Assembly: GCF_014649115.1 (NCBI RefSeq)
Contig: NZ_BMSK01000022.1
Span: forward strand, 62,001 to 126,000
Source of the DNA: Streptomyces eurythermus
GTDB taxonomy: Bacteria; Actinomycetota; Actinomycetes; Streptomycetales; Streptomycetaceae
Direction: 5' to 3'
Length of the DNA stretch: 64,000 bases
In this document: in pieces, positions 35,801 through 44,070 of the stretch
Position numbering within the stretch: position 1 is the stretch's first letter
Layout of the letters: every line of letters begins with the position of its first letter
Notes under the pieces: generated by a model
Databases searched by the model: none
Told to the model about the DNA's origin: nothing
The model's input: only the letters and a program-made list of their open reading frames with translations
Program-made: the position numbers and the translations under genes

Positions 35801-36106
35801 ATCGCCGGCGATCTGGGCCTGCAGACGGTGGCCGAGGGCGTCGACCTGCCCGAGCAGGTGGTCGCGCTGCGCGCCATGGGCTGCACCCACGGCCAGGGCA
35901 TGGCGTTCGCCGGTCCGCTGGACGAGTACCGGCTGCGCCGGGCGCTCGGTTCCGGCCACTACCCGGTGCCGCACGCCCCGGCCGAACCCGCGTTCGCGGG
36001 CAGTGCGAGGGAGCCGAACGGGGTGTACACAGGGGGTGTTCCCGCTGTCTTCGGAGGCGGCAGTGCCCTTCGCTCACATTCTGAGACGCCCGTCCCACCC
36101 ACTTGA
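32816..36106 (+). CDS. cdgE: membrane PAS-GGDEF-EAL diguanylate cyclase, CdgE-like
   Basis: The product (about 1096 residues from the ATG at 32816) has a polar proline-rich head, about ten hydrophobic segments (residues 100-470) interrupted by a cytoplasmic-type loop with three GQW repeats, a PAS domain (HFRSLVQGSSDVIMIAAPNG on), and tandem GGDEF and EAL domains. RLGGDEFAALI near residue 696 is preceded by RQGD, a complete RxxD inhibitory site. The EAL domain is degenerate (SAQARW for EALxRW, DGFGSGY for DDFGTGY), so the protein should only synthesise c-di-GMP. From memory it matches S. coelicolor SCO5511. The start is uncertain: in-frame GTG 32786 and ATG 32699 also exist. Confidence 0.85.
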   Translation: MDERSDAAEPPTATLAHGRGRTRPPHQPPQSPPAQVRRPSPAGVSGAAGPSGPGNGTHREAPVSAPTSVTTPLGSAVRAPHPHEAPPSRRPVAGENRRLVEQLVLALVCAAYAGGSAFGWGSDRVADVMGDFGLSAAAAAAAVSCFLYARGPRVRFRSAWLLFALSATMSSLGNAVWGWYEVALSAPVPSPSYADLFFLCFAPPAIVGLLVLAKRPASRAGWICLGLDAWLIGGSLLTLSWSLALAQAARIDGSSVAHAALSLAYPLLDIALVSMVLALHFRRAPGNRTAVNTAIGALALTVLCDALFTSPLLHSSYRSGRLLDAGWFAGSLLLAYAPWAAPRRQAGPRAHTPDGHTRVVHEHVPGQRGTGQWAVGQWGAGQWSTGHHPAPPLPAPGGEHLRYPAGRPLTGSLAALTPYLAAAVCTLGILYNVLNGRRPDHVVLITAGAVVLALVIRQGIMLLDNITLTQELAQKENHFRSLVQGSSDVIMIAAPNGVLRYVSPAAAGVYGRPAEELVGTELAALIHPEDLGRVVHEVRRFLAASPVEEPTTRIECRFRSGDGGTSRSSEAGSGGGWLNVESTVNRHHGGLIFNSRDVTERVRLQAQLQHNAEHDPLTDLPNRALFTRRVQQALAGRRSTDRGAALRGTAVLFIDLDGFKAVNDTIGHQAGDELLIQAARRLQEAVRQGDTASRLGGDEFAALIVGDGTRDRAARERNILELADRLRVTLSQPYVIDGNDVRVAASIGVAFAEPGLGAGELLRNADLAMYRAKSAGKGRVELYKPQMQQDVVRKAELATRLRAALHDGEFTLLHQPVVCLESGRITTVSAQARWRSSQGVLFTPAEFLRVADDADKTAELDRWILQQAVQTAAERAAAGVAVPVTVRMSARRLLDRSSPMGSVEALLTRHGLPPGALVVELSDTDPRVSLDELERRLTALSRLGVRIALDGFGSGYAAITALRRLPVDILKLDRGLVEGVVESARLYKITSGLLRIAGDLGLQTVAEGVDLPEQVVALRAMGCTHGQGMAFAGPLDEYRLRRALGSGHYPVPHAPAEPAFAGSAREPNGVYTGGVPAVFGGGSALRSHSETPVPPT
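34502..34542 (+). repeat. Streptomyces intergenic-type palindromic repeat inserted in frame in cdgE
   Basis: The 41-bp segment starts GGGGGTACCTCCCGCTCGAG and ends CCGGGAGCGGGGGAGG; its ends fold back on each other. It resembles the short dispersed hairpin repeats common between Streptomyces genes. Here it lies inside coding sequence and adds the low-complexity peptide GTSRSSEAGSGGG to the PAS region without breaking the frame. Confidence 0.7.
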
Positions 36107-36139
36107 CACGTGGTGCGTGCCGGGGGGAGGGTCAGTCCC

Positions 36140-36181
36140 ATGCGCACCCGAATTCTCGTACTTGGACAGCGCGTCGGCTGA
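36140..36181 (+). CDS. ilvB leader peptide
   Basis: A 13-codon ORF encodes MRTRILVLGQRVG; GGGGGAGG lies 9 nt before its ATG. The run Ile-Leu-Val-Leu uses ATT CTC GTA CTT, of which ATT, GTA and CTT are rare in this GC-rich genome. It precedes a pause-type hairpin, a T-tailed terminator and ilvB, so ribosome stalling at low branched-chain aminoacyl-tRNA can set readthrough. Function is inferred from this arrangement and from known actinobacterial ilv attenuation. Confidence 0.8.
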   Translation: MRTRILVLGQRVG

Positions 36182-36269
36182 GCTGGGACCCACCGGAGGA
36201 CGATCCGGAATCCCCAGCGACCTCACCGGCGCGCTCCCCTCGCTTGCCTTGTGGCACGAGGGGTTTTTT
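36182..36269 (+). promoter_or_regulatory. ilvB attenuator (pause hairpin and intrinsic terminator)
   Basis: The first hairpin pairs GCTGGG (36182-36187) with CCCAGC (36213-36218) and CCGGA with TCCGG inside it. The terminator pairs CCCCTCG (36236-36242) with CGAGGGG (36257-36263), with an inner TGCC/GGCA stem and TTGT loop, followed by six T (36264-36269). A T tract is uncommon in Streptomyces, supporting a regulatory terminator. The ilvB ATG is 80 nt downstream. Confidence 0.8.
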
Positions 36270-36349
36270 GTTGCACGAGTGCCCTTCGTGCAGCGCCCCA
36301 GATCCGCCCGAACCTCGCAAAAACCCTCAGCATCGAGAAGAGAATGCCG

Positions 36350-38200
36350 ATGACCGAGCAGGCCACCGGGGCCCACCATCCGCAGCCGCGGCCCCGTTCC
36401 GGAGGACAGCAGTCCGCCCCCGTCGAGCACGTCACGGGTGCGCAGTCCCTCATCCGCTCCCTCGAGGAGGTCGGCGCGGACACGGTATTCGGCATTCCCG
36501 GCGGCACGATCCTCCCGGCGTACGACCCGCTGATGGACTCCGCCCGGGTGCGGCACATCCTGGTCCGGCACGAGCAGGGCGCCGGCCACGCCGCCACCGG
36601 CTACGCGCAGGCCACCGGCAAGGTCGGCGTCTGCATGGCGACCTCGGGCCCCGGCGCCACCAACCTGGTCACCCCGATCGCCGACGCCAACATGGACTCC
36701 GTCCCGCTGGTCGCGATCACCGGACAGGTGGTGTCCTCCGCGATCGGCACGGACGCCTTCCAGGAGGCGGACATCGTCGGCATCACCATGCCGATCACCA
36801 AGCACAGCTTCCTGGTCACCAAGGGCGAGGACATCCCGCGGGTGATCGCGGAGGCGTTCCACATCGCCTCGACCGGCCGCCCCGGACCGGTCCTGGTGGA
36901 CATCCCCAAGGACATCCTCCAGAAGAAGACCACCTTCTCCTGGCCGCCCGTCATGGACCTGCCCGGCTACCGCCCGGTGACCAAGCCGCACGCCAAGCAG
37001 ATCCGCGAGGCGGCCAAGCTCATCACCGCCGCGAAGCGCCCCGTCCTCTACGTCGGCGGCGGCGTCCTCAAGGCGCAGGCCACGGCCGAGCTGAAGGTCC
37101 TGGCCGAGCTGACCGGTGCCCCGGTCACCACCACGCTGATGGCGCTCGGCGCGTTCCCCGACAGCCACCCGCTGCACGTCGGCATGCCCGGTATGCACGG
37201 CAGCGTCGCCGCGGTCACCGCGCTGCAGAAGGCGGACCTGATCGTGGCCCTCGGCGCCCGGTTCGACGACCGCGTCACCGGCAAGCTGGACAGCTTCGCC
37301 CCCTACGCCAAGATCGTCCACGCGGACATCGACCCGGCCGAGATCGGCAAGAACCGGGCCGCGGACGTGCCGATCGTCGGTGACGCCCGCGAGGTCATCG
37401 CCGACCTGGTCCAGGCCGTGCAGAAGGAGCACAGCGAGGGCCACAAGGGCGACTACACCGCCTGGTGGAGCGACCTGAACCGGTGGCGCGAGACCTACCC
37501 GCTCGGCTACGACCTGCCCGAGGACGGCTCGCTCTCCCCGCAGCAGGTCATCGAGCGGATCGGCAGGCTCGCCCCCGAGGGCACGATCTTCGCCGCGGGC
37601 GTCGGCCAGCACCAGATGTGGTCCGCGCACTTCATCCAGTACGACCAGCCCGCCACCTGGCTCAACTCCGGCGGCGCCGGGACGATGGGCTACGCGGTCC
37701 CCGCCGCCATGGGCGCCAAGGCCGGCCGCCCGGAGCGGACGGTGTGGGCGATCGACGGCGACGGCTGCTTCCAGATGACCAATCAGGAACTGACCACCTG
37801 CGCCCTGAACAACATCCCGATCAAGGTCGCCATCATCAACAACGGCGCCCTCGGGATGGTCCGCCAGTGGCAGACCCTCTTCTACAACCAGCGCTACTCC
37901 AACACCGTGCTGCACAGCGGCCCGGACGACGTCAACCCGGACGCCCGCGGCACCCGGGTGCCGGACTTCGTGAAGCTGTCCGAGGCGATGGGCTGCGTGG
38001 CCCTGCGCTGCGAGCGCCCCGAGGACCTGGACAAGGTCATCGAGGAGGCCAACTCCATCAACGACCGCCCGGTCGTGGTCGACTTCATCGTCCACGAGGA
38101 CGCCATGGTGTGGCCGATGGTCGCCGCCGGCACCTCCAACGACGAGATCATGGCCGCCCGGGACGTCCGCCCCGACTTCGGCGACAACGAAGACGACTGA
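36350..38200 (+). CDS. ilvB: acetolactate synthase large (catalytic) subunit
   Basis: IlvB, with IlvN, condenses two pyruvates to acetolactate, or pyruvate with 2-oxobutyrate, using ThDP, FAD and Mg2+: the first common step to Val, Leu and Ile. The 616-residue protein has GIPGGTILPAYD, the catalytic glutamate in RHEQGAGHAATGYA, VALGARFDDRVTG and the ThDP-binding GDGCFQMTNQELTT to NNGALGMVRQWQ. I choose ATG 36350, 8 nt after GAGAAGAG; ATG 36344 is too close. First gene of ilvBNC behind an attenuator. Confidence 0.95.
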   Translation: MTEQATGAHHPQPRPRSGGQQSAPVEHVTGAQSLIRSLEEVGADTVFGIPGGTILPAYDPLMDSARVRHILVRHEQGAGHAATGYAQATGKVGVCMATSGPGATNLVTPIADANMDSVPLVAITGQVVSSAIGTDAFQEADIVGITMPITKHSFLVTKGEDIPRVIAEAFHIASTGRPGPVLVDIPKDILQKKTTFSWPPVMDLPGYRPVTKPHAKQIREAAKLITAAKRPVLYVGGGVLKAQATAELKVLAELTGAPVTTTLMALGAFPDSHPLHVGMPGMHGSVAAVTALQKADLIVALGARFDDRVTGKLDSFAPYAKIVHADIDPAEIGKNRAADVPIVGDAREVIADLVQAVQKEHSEGHKGDYTAWWSDLNRWRETYPLGYDLPEDGSLSPQQVIERIGRLAPEGTIFAAGVGQHQMWSAHFIQYDQPATWLNSGGAGTMGYAVPAAMGAKAGRPERTVWAIDGDGCFQMTNQELTTCALNNIPIKVAIINNGALGMVRQWQTLFYNQRYSNTVLHSGPDDVNPDARGTRVPDFVKLSEAMGCVALRCERPEDLDKVIEEANSINDRPVVVDFIVHEDAMVWPMVAAGTSNDEIMAARDVRPDFGDNEDD

Positions 38201-38230
38201 CCGGCAACAGGCAAGGAAGAGCAGAACACC

Positions 38231-38755
38231 ATGTCCAAGCACACGCTCTCCGTCCTGGTGGAGAACACCCCGGGCATCCTCGCCCGGATCGCCGCCCTGT
38301 TCTCCCGGCGCGGCTTCAACATCGACTCCCTCGCGGTCGGCGTCACCGAGCACCCCGACATCTCCCGCATCACCATCGTGGTGAACGTCGAGGACCTGCC
38401 GCTGGAGCAGGTGACCAAGCAGCTCAACAAGCTCGTCAACGTGCTGAAGATCGTCGAGCTGGAGCCGGGCCAGGCCGTGCAGCGCGAACTCGTCCTGGTG
38501 AAGGTCCGCGCCGACAACGAGACCCGCTCCCAGATCGTGGAGATCGTCCAGCTGTTCCGCGCCAAGACCGTGGACGTCTCCCCGGAGGCCGTGACCATCG
38601 AGGCCACCGGTTCCAGCGACAAGCTGTCCGCCATGCTCAAGATGCTGGAGCCGTACGGCATCAAGGAGCTGGTCCAGTCCGGCACGATCGCGATCGGCCG
38701 CGGTGCCCGTTCGATCACGGACCGCTCGCTGCGCGCCCTCGACCGGTCGGCATAG
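38231..38755 (+). CDS. ilvN: acetolactate synthase small (regulatory) subunit
   Basis: IlvN activates IlvB and confers valine feedback inhibition. The 174-residue protein opens with an ACT domain (HTLSVLVENTPGILARIAAL, then SRRGFNIDSLAVG with the valine-binding Asn) and ends with the second ACT-like half (ELVLVKVRADNETRSQIVEI). The gene starts 30 nt after ilvB with GGAAGAG before the ATG. Confidence 0.95.
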   Translation: MSKHTLSVLVENTPGILARIAALFSRRGFNIDSLAVGVTEHPDISRITIVVNVEDLPLEQVTKQLNKLVNVLKIVELEPGQAVQRELVLVKVRADNETRSQIVEIVQLFRAKTVDVSPEAVTIEATGSSDKLSAMLKMLEPYGIKELVQSGTIAIGRGARSITDRSLRALDRSA

Positions 38756-38873
38756 GACCCGTTACGGGCGGCCGGCGATCAATGGCCGCCCGTATCCCGA
38801 GACTCCCGAACTTCCTTCCCGCCCGCCGTCATACGGTGGGACGCACCACCTGCACACAAGGAGAGAACCCAAA

Positions 38874-39872
<999 letters not shown>

Positions 39873-39882
39873 CCTCCGCTTC

Positions 39883-39920
39883 GCGTGGCGGTGTTCCCCG
39901 GCCGGGGGACACCGCCACGC
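39883..39920 (+). terminator. ilvC terminator hairpin
   Basis: The 19-nt arms 39883-39901 and 39902-39920 (GCGTGGCGGTGTTCCCCGG against CCGGGGGACACCGCCACGC) pair with a single G-U, 10 nt after the ilvC stop. The remaining 200 bp to serA contain only presumed promoter sequence (for example TACACT at 40010-40015). Confidence 0.75.
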
Positions 39921-40124
39921 GGCTTCCCGCCGGGGCCCCGTACAAAGTGGAGCCTCTCATCCGGGTGATCCTTCCGCGGAGGCGTAATACAGAACGCGCC
40001 GCGCCACTACACTTCTGCACAACACGCGTCAGGCCCACAGCGTCGTGCGTCTTCCGCGGCTAGCCCCCCTCCACCGCCTGCGGCCGTCGGGACGGCCGTC
40101 CGCATCGCACATGTGAGGACTCAC

Positions 40125-41714
40125 GTGAGCTCGAAACCCGTCGTACTCATCGCTGAAGAGCTGTCGCCCGCCACCGTCGACGCACTCGGTCCGGACTTCG
40201 AGATCCGGCACTGCAACGGAGCGGACCGCTCCGAGCTGCTGCCGGCCATCGCCGAGGTGGACGCGATCCTGATCCGCTCGGCCACCAAGGTCGACGCCGA
40301 GGCCATCGCCGCCGCGAAGAAGCTCAAGGTCGTCGCACGAGCCGGCGTCGGCCTGGACAACGTCGACGTCTCCGCCGCCACCAAGGCCGGCGTGATGGTC
40401 GTCAACGCCCCCACCTCCAACATCGTGACCGCGGCCGAGCTGGCCTGCGGTCTCCTCCTCTCCACCGCCCGCAACATCCCGCAGGCCAACGCCGCGCTGA
40501 AGAACGGCGAGTGGAAGCGCAGCAAGTACACGGGCGTGGAGCTGGCCGAGAAGACGCTGGGCGTCGTGGGCCTGGGCCGCATCGGTGCCCTCGTCGCGCA
40601 GCGCATGTCCGCGTTCGGCATGAAGGTCGTCGCCTACGACCCCTATGTGCAGCCCGCGCGGGCCGCGCAGATGGGCGTCAAGGTGCTGTCGCTGGACGAG
40701 CTGCTGGAGGTCTCCGACTTCATCACCGTCCACCTGCCCAAGACCCCCGAGACCCTCGGCCTGATCGGTGACGAGGCGCTGCGCAAGGTCAAGCCGAGCG
40801 TGCGCATCGTCAACGCCGCGCGCGGCGGCATCGTGGACGAGGCGGCGCTGTACGCGGCGCTGAAGGAGGGCCGGGTCGCCGGCGCGGGCCTGGACGTGTA
40901 CGCGAAGGAGCCGTGCACCGACTCCCCGCTGTTCGAGCTGGACCAGGTCGTCTGCACCCCGCACCTGGGCGCGTCGACCGACGAGGCGCAGGAGAAGGCC
41001 GGCATCGCCGTCGCCAAGTCCGTCCGTCTCGCGCTCGCCGGCGAGCTGGTGCCGGACGCGGTCAACGTCCAGGGCGGTGTCATCGCCGAGGACGTCAAGC
41101 CGGGCCTGCCGCTGGCCGAGCGCCTGGGCCGGATCTTCACCGCGCTCGCCGGCGAGGTCGCGGTCCGCCTCGACGTCGAGGTCTACGGCGAGATCACCCA
41201 GCACGACGTGAAGGTGCTGGAGCTGTCGGCGCTCAAGGGCGTCTTCGAGGACGTCGTGGACGAGACCGTCTCCTACGTCAACGCGCCGCTGTTCGCCCAG
41301 GAGCGCGGGGTCGAGGTGCGCCTGACCACCAGCTCGGAGTCGGCCGACCACCGCAATGTGGTGACCGTGCGCGGCACGCTGGGCACCGGCGAGGAGATCT
41401 CGGTCTCCGGCACGCTGGCCGGCCCGAAGCACGTCCAGAAGATCGTCGCGGTCGGCGGGTACGACGTCGACCTGGCGCTCGCCGACCACATGCTGGTGCT
41501 GCGCTACGAGGACCGTCCGGGTGTCGTCGGCACCGTCGGCCGCATCCTCGGCGAGGCGGGCATCAACATCGGCGGCATGCAGGTGGCCCGCGCGACGGTG
41601 GGCGGCGAGGCGCTGGCCGTGCTGACCGTCGACGACACGGTGGGCTCCGCCGTGCTGGCCGAGCTCTCCGCGGAGATCGGGGCCGCGTCGGCCCGGTCGG
41701 TCAACCTGGTCTGA
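40125..41714 (+). CDS. serA: D-3-phosphoglycerate dehydrogenase
   Basis: SerA oxidises 3-phosphoglycerate with NAD+, the first step of serine synthesis. The 529-residue length is the long, mycobacterial-type form: catalytic and NAD domains (GRIGALVAQRMSAFGMKVV, IVNAARGGIVDEAALYAAL, PHLGASTDEAQEKAG), an intervening domain, and a C-terminal ACT domain (MLVLRYEDRPGVVGTVGRIL) that senses serine. I start at the GTG 40125 preceded by GAGGAC; an in-frame GTG at 40113 is less well placed. Confidence 0.96.
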   Translation: MSSKPVVLIAEELSPATVDALGPDFEIRHCNGADRSELLPAIAEVDAILIRSATKVDAEAIAAAKKLKVVARAGVGLDNVDVSAATKAGVMVVNAPTSNIVTAAELACGLLLSTARNIPQANAALKNGEWKRSKYTGVELAEKTLGVVGLGRIGALVAQRMSAFGMKVVAYDPYVQPARAAQMGVKVLSLDELLEVSDFITVHLPKTPETLGLIGDEALRKVKPSVRIVNAARGGIVDEAALYAALKEGRVAGAGLDVYAKEPCTDSPLFELDQVVCTPHLGASTDEAQEKAGIAVAKSVRLALAGELVPDAVNVQGGVIAEDVKPGLPLAERLGRIFTALAGEVAVRLDVEVYGEITQHDVKVLELSALKGVFEDVVDETVSYVNAPLFAQERGVEVRLTTSSESADHRNVVTVRGTLGTGEEISVSGTLAGPKHVQKIVAVGGYDVDLALADHMLVLRYEDRPGVVGTVGRILGEAGINIGGMQVARATVGGEALAVLTVDDTVGSAVLAELSAEIGAASARSVNLV

Positions 41715-41721
41715 GCAACGC

Positions 41722-41771
41722 GCGAAACGCCGGACGGGCCGGGGGGAACCCCGGCCCGTCCGGCGTTTCGC
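41722..41771. terminator. 23-bp bidirectional terminator between serA and the MFS gene
   Basis: Arms 41722-41744 and 41749-41771 are exact reverse complements around the loop GGAA; the arms begin GCGAAACGCCGGACGGGCC. AAA and TTT near the base give a short T run on both strands. It lies between convergent serA and the efflux pump. Confidence 0.85.
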
Positions 41772-41780
41772 CGTACCCGC

Positions 41781-43310
41781 TCACTCGTCCCCGGCCCGGG
41801 ACCTCCGCAGCGTCGCTCCCGCCGCCAGGGCCGCCATCGCCAGCAGCACCGCCCCCGCGACCGCCGCGCCGCGCATCCCGCCGGTGAACGCCTCCCGCGC
41901 CGTGGCCAGCAGGGACTCGCCCGCCGGGCCCGGCAGCCGCGACGCGTCGGCCAGTGCTCCGCCGAGGGTCTCGCGGGCCTGGGCCGAGGCGCCGGCCGGC
42001 ATCTCGTGGCGGTAGAGGGCCGTGCCGATGGAGCCGAGGACCGCCATGCCGAGCGCGCCGCCGAACTCGGTGCCGGTCTCCAGCAGCGCGGAGGCGGTGC
42101 CGGCCCGCTCCACCGGCGCGCCGCTCATCGCGAGGTCGGCCAGCTGGGACATCACCATGACCACCCCGGAGGCCAGGACACCGGCCGCGGCCAGCACCAG
42201 CCACAGGGAGTCGGTGCCGGCGAGGGCGAGCAGGGCGTATCCGGCCGCGCCGATCGCGAAGCCGGCGGTGACGACGTGCCCGCGGTGGACGCCCCGCTGG
42301 ACGAGCCCGGCGGCGACCGGTCCGGCGATCCCGATGAGCACCGACGGCAGCAGGCTCCACAGGGCCGCCGCCAGCGGGCTCTTGCCGAGGACCGACTGGA
42401 GGTACTGGGTGGTGAAGATCGCCGAGCCCATCATCCCGAACGCGCAGACCAGGGTCAGCACCAGCGCCGGGGTGAAGGCGGGGCCGCGGAACAGGGCCGG
42501 CGGGATCAGCGGGGCGGCGGCGGTGCGCTGGCGCCGGGCGAACAGGGCCGCGAAGAGCAGGCCGACGGCGAGCGCGGCGACGTACCGGGGGTGCCAGCCC
42601 TCGGAGGGGATCTCCTTCAGGCCGTAGACCACGGGGAGCACGGCGGCCATGGACAGCGGGACGCTCGGCCAGTCGAAGCGGCCGGGCGCGGGGTTCCTGG
42701 ACTCGGGCAGCAGCACCGGGCCGAGGACGAGCAGCAGCGCCATCGCGGGCAGGTTGACCAGGAAGACCGAGCCCCACCAGAAGTGCTCGACCAGGACGCC
42801 GCTCAGCACCGAGCCGAGGGCGATGCCGCCGGTCATCACGCCGGACCACAGTCCGATCGCCTTGGCGCGCTGGGCCGGGTCGGTGAACATCGTGCGCACC
42901 AGGGCCATGGTGGACGGCATCAGGGTCGCGCCGCCGACGCCGAGCACCGCGCGGGCCGCGATCAGGGTCTCGGCGCTGTTCGCGTAGGCCGCGAGGAGCG
43001 AGGCGGCACCGAAGGCGGCGGCACCGCACAGCAGCAGCCGGCGGCTGCCGAGGCGGTCGCCGAGCGAGCCCATCGTCATCAGCAGACCGGCCAGGACGAA
43101 GCCGTAGACGTCGAAGATCCACAGCTGCTGGGTGCCGGTCGGCCGCAGGTCGGCGCTGATCGCGGGGGTCGCGAAGTACAGCACCGAGACGTCCATCGAG
43201 ACCAGCAGCAGCGGCAGCATCAGCACACCGAGCGCGGTCCACTCGCGGCGCCCGGCACGGACGGGGGCGCCTGGGGCGCCGAGGGGGAGGGTGCTCGTCG
43301 GGTTGGTCAT
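41781..43310 (-). CDS. MFS drug efflux transporter (DHA2, 14-TM, EmrB/QacA-like)
   Basis: The 509-residue protein has about 14 hydrophobic segments and the MFS motif A in GSLGDRLGSRRLLL after the second, plus GGATLMPSTMALVRTMF typical of the DHA2 group. It should export toxic compounds with proton antiport. It is divergent from a TetR gene with an operator-like palindrome in between, a usual self-controlled efflux arrangement. Confidence 0.92.
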   Translation of the reverse strand: MTNPTSTLPLGAPGAPVRAGRREWTALGVLMLPLLLVSMDVSVLYFATPAISADLRPTGTQQLWIFDVYGFVLAGLLMTMGSLGDRLGSRRLLLCGAAAFGAASLLAAYANSAETLIAARAVLGVGGATLMPSTMALVRTMFTDPAQRAKAIGLWSGVMTGGIALGSVLSGVLVEHFWWGSVFLVNLPAMALLLVLGPVLLPESRNPAPGRFDWPSVPLSMAAVLPVVYGLKEIPSEGWHPRYVAALAVGLLFAALFARRQRTAAAPLIPPALFRGPAFTPALVLTLVCAFGMMGSAIFTTQYLQSVLGKSPLAAALWSLLPSVLIGIAGPVAAGLVQRGVHRGHVVTAGFAIGAAGYALLALAGTDSLWLVLAAAGVLASGVVMVMSQLADLAMSGAPVERAGTASALLETGTEFGGALGMAVLGSIGTALYRHEMPAGASAQARETLGGALADASRLPGPAGESLLATAREAFTGGMRGAAVAGAVLLAMAALAAGATLRRSRAGDE

Positions 43311-43333
43311 GGCGAGGACTGTACGGACGTCTT

Positions 43334-43354
43334 AAACGCTTGTCTAGAACGTTT
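43334..43354. promoter_or_regulatory. operator-like palindrome between MFS and TetR genes
   Basis: AAACG (43334-43338) and CGTTT (43350-43354) are inverted around CTTGTCTAGAA; a related CTGTCTAGGACG follows at 43366. TATAAG at 43356-43361 is a -10 candidate for the TetR gene. The TetR product is the likely binder. Confidence 0.5.
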
Positions 43355-43406
43355 GTATAAGTCGTCTGTCTAGGACGGCCGTATGAAAACGGCTAGGGTG
43401 GCGCGC

Positions 43407-43991
43407 ATGGGACACCGTGAGGACCTGCTCGAAGGCGCCCAGCGCTGCCTGCTGCACAAGGGCTTCCTGCGCACGACCGCGCGGGACATCGTCAAGGAGT
43501 CGGGCACCAACCTGGCGTCGATCGGCTACCACTACGGCTCGAAGGACGAGCTGCTGGTGCAGGCGTACATCGCGCTGATCGAGGGCTTGGGCGAGCGCTT
43601 CGCCCCGCCACCGGCCGAGGAGATGACCCAGCCGTCCGGCTCGCTGGAACGCTTCCAAGAGGTGTGGGCCGCCGTCATCCGCACCGTTCCCGAGGCCCGG
43701 CCGGTCTGGCTGCTCAGCTTCGAGCTGATGTTCCAGGACGAGCGGCTGGCCGAGGTCCGCAAGCTGCTGGCCGAGGCGCAGGCGGAGGGCCGTAGCGGGC
43801 TCGTCGCCCTGATCGGCGGAATTCCGGAGACCGACGTCGACCCGGAGCGGGCCGAGACCGAGGGCCGGCTCTACCAGACCCTGCTCAACGGCCTCATGGT
43901 CCAGTGGCTCTTCGACCCCGGCACCGCGACCACCGCCGAGCAGCTCACGGAGGGCCTGCGGCGGGTGATGGACGCGGCCCGGGCGCGCTGA
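43407..43991 (+). CDS. TetR family regulator of the divergent efflux pump
   Basis: The 194-residue protein starts MGHREDLLEGAQRCLLHKGF and continues with the TetR helix-turn-helix TTARDIVKESGTNLASIGYHYGSKDELL (described by its position, residues 20-47). The ligand-binding half is unremarkable. I prefer ATG 43407, after AGGGTGG, which gives the usual N terminus; ATG 43383 would add 8 residues. Likely represses the MFS pump and itself. Confidence 0.87.
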   Translation: MGHREDLLEGAQRCLLHKGFLRTTARDIVKESGTNLASIGYHYGSKDELLVQAYIALIEGLGERFAPPPAEEMTQPSGSLERFQEVWAAVIRTVPEARPVWLLSFELMFQDERLAEVRKLLAEAQAEGRSGLVALIGGIPETDVDPERAETEGRLYQTLLNGLMVQWLFDPGTATTAEQLTEGLRRVMDAARAR

Positions 43992-44070
43992 TCCGCCGGT
44001 TTGCGGGCGGCCGGCGGGCGCGCCAGAGTGAACCCATGGGGCGGACCCGCCGCGCGGAACGGCGTCCGGG

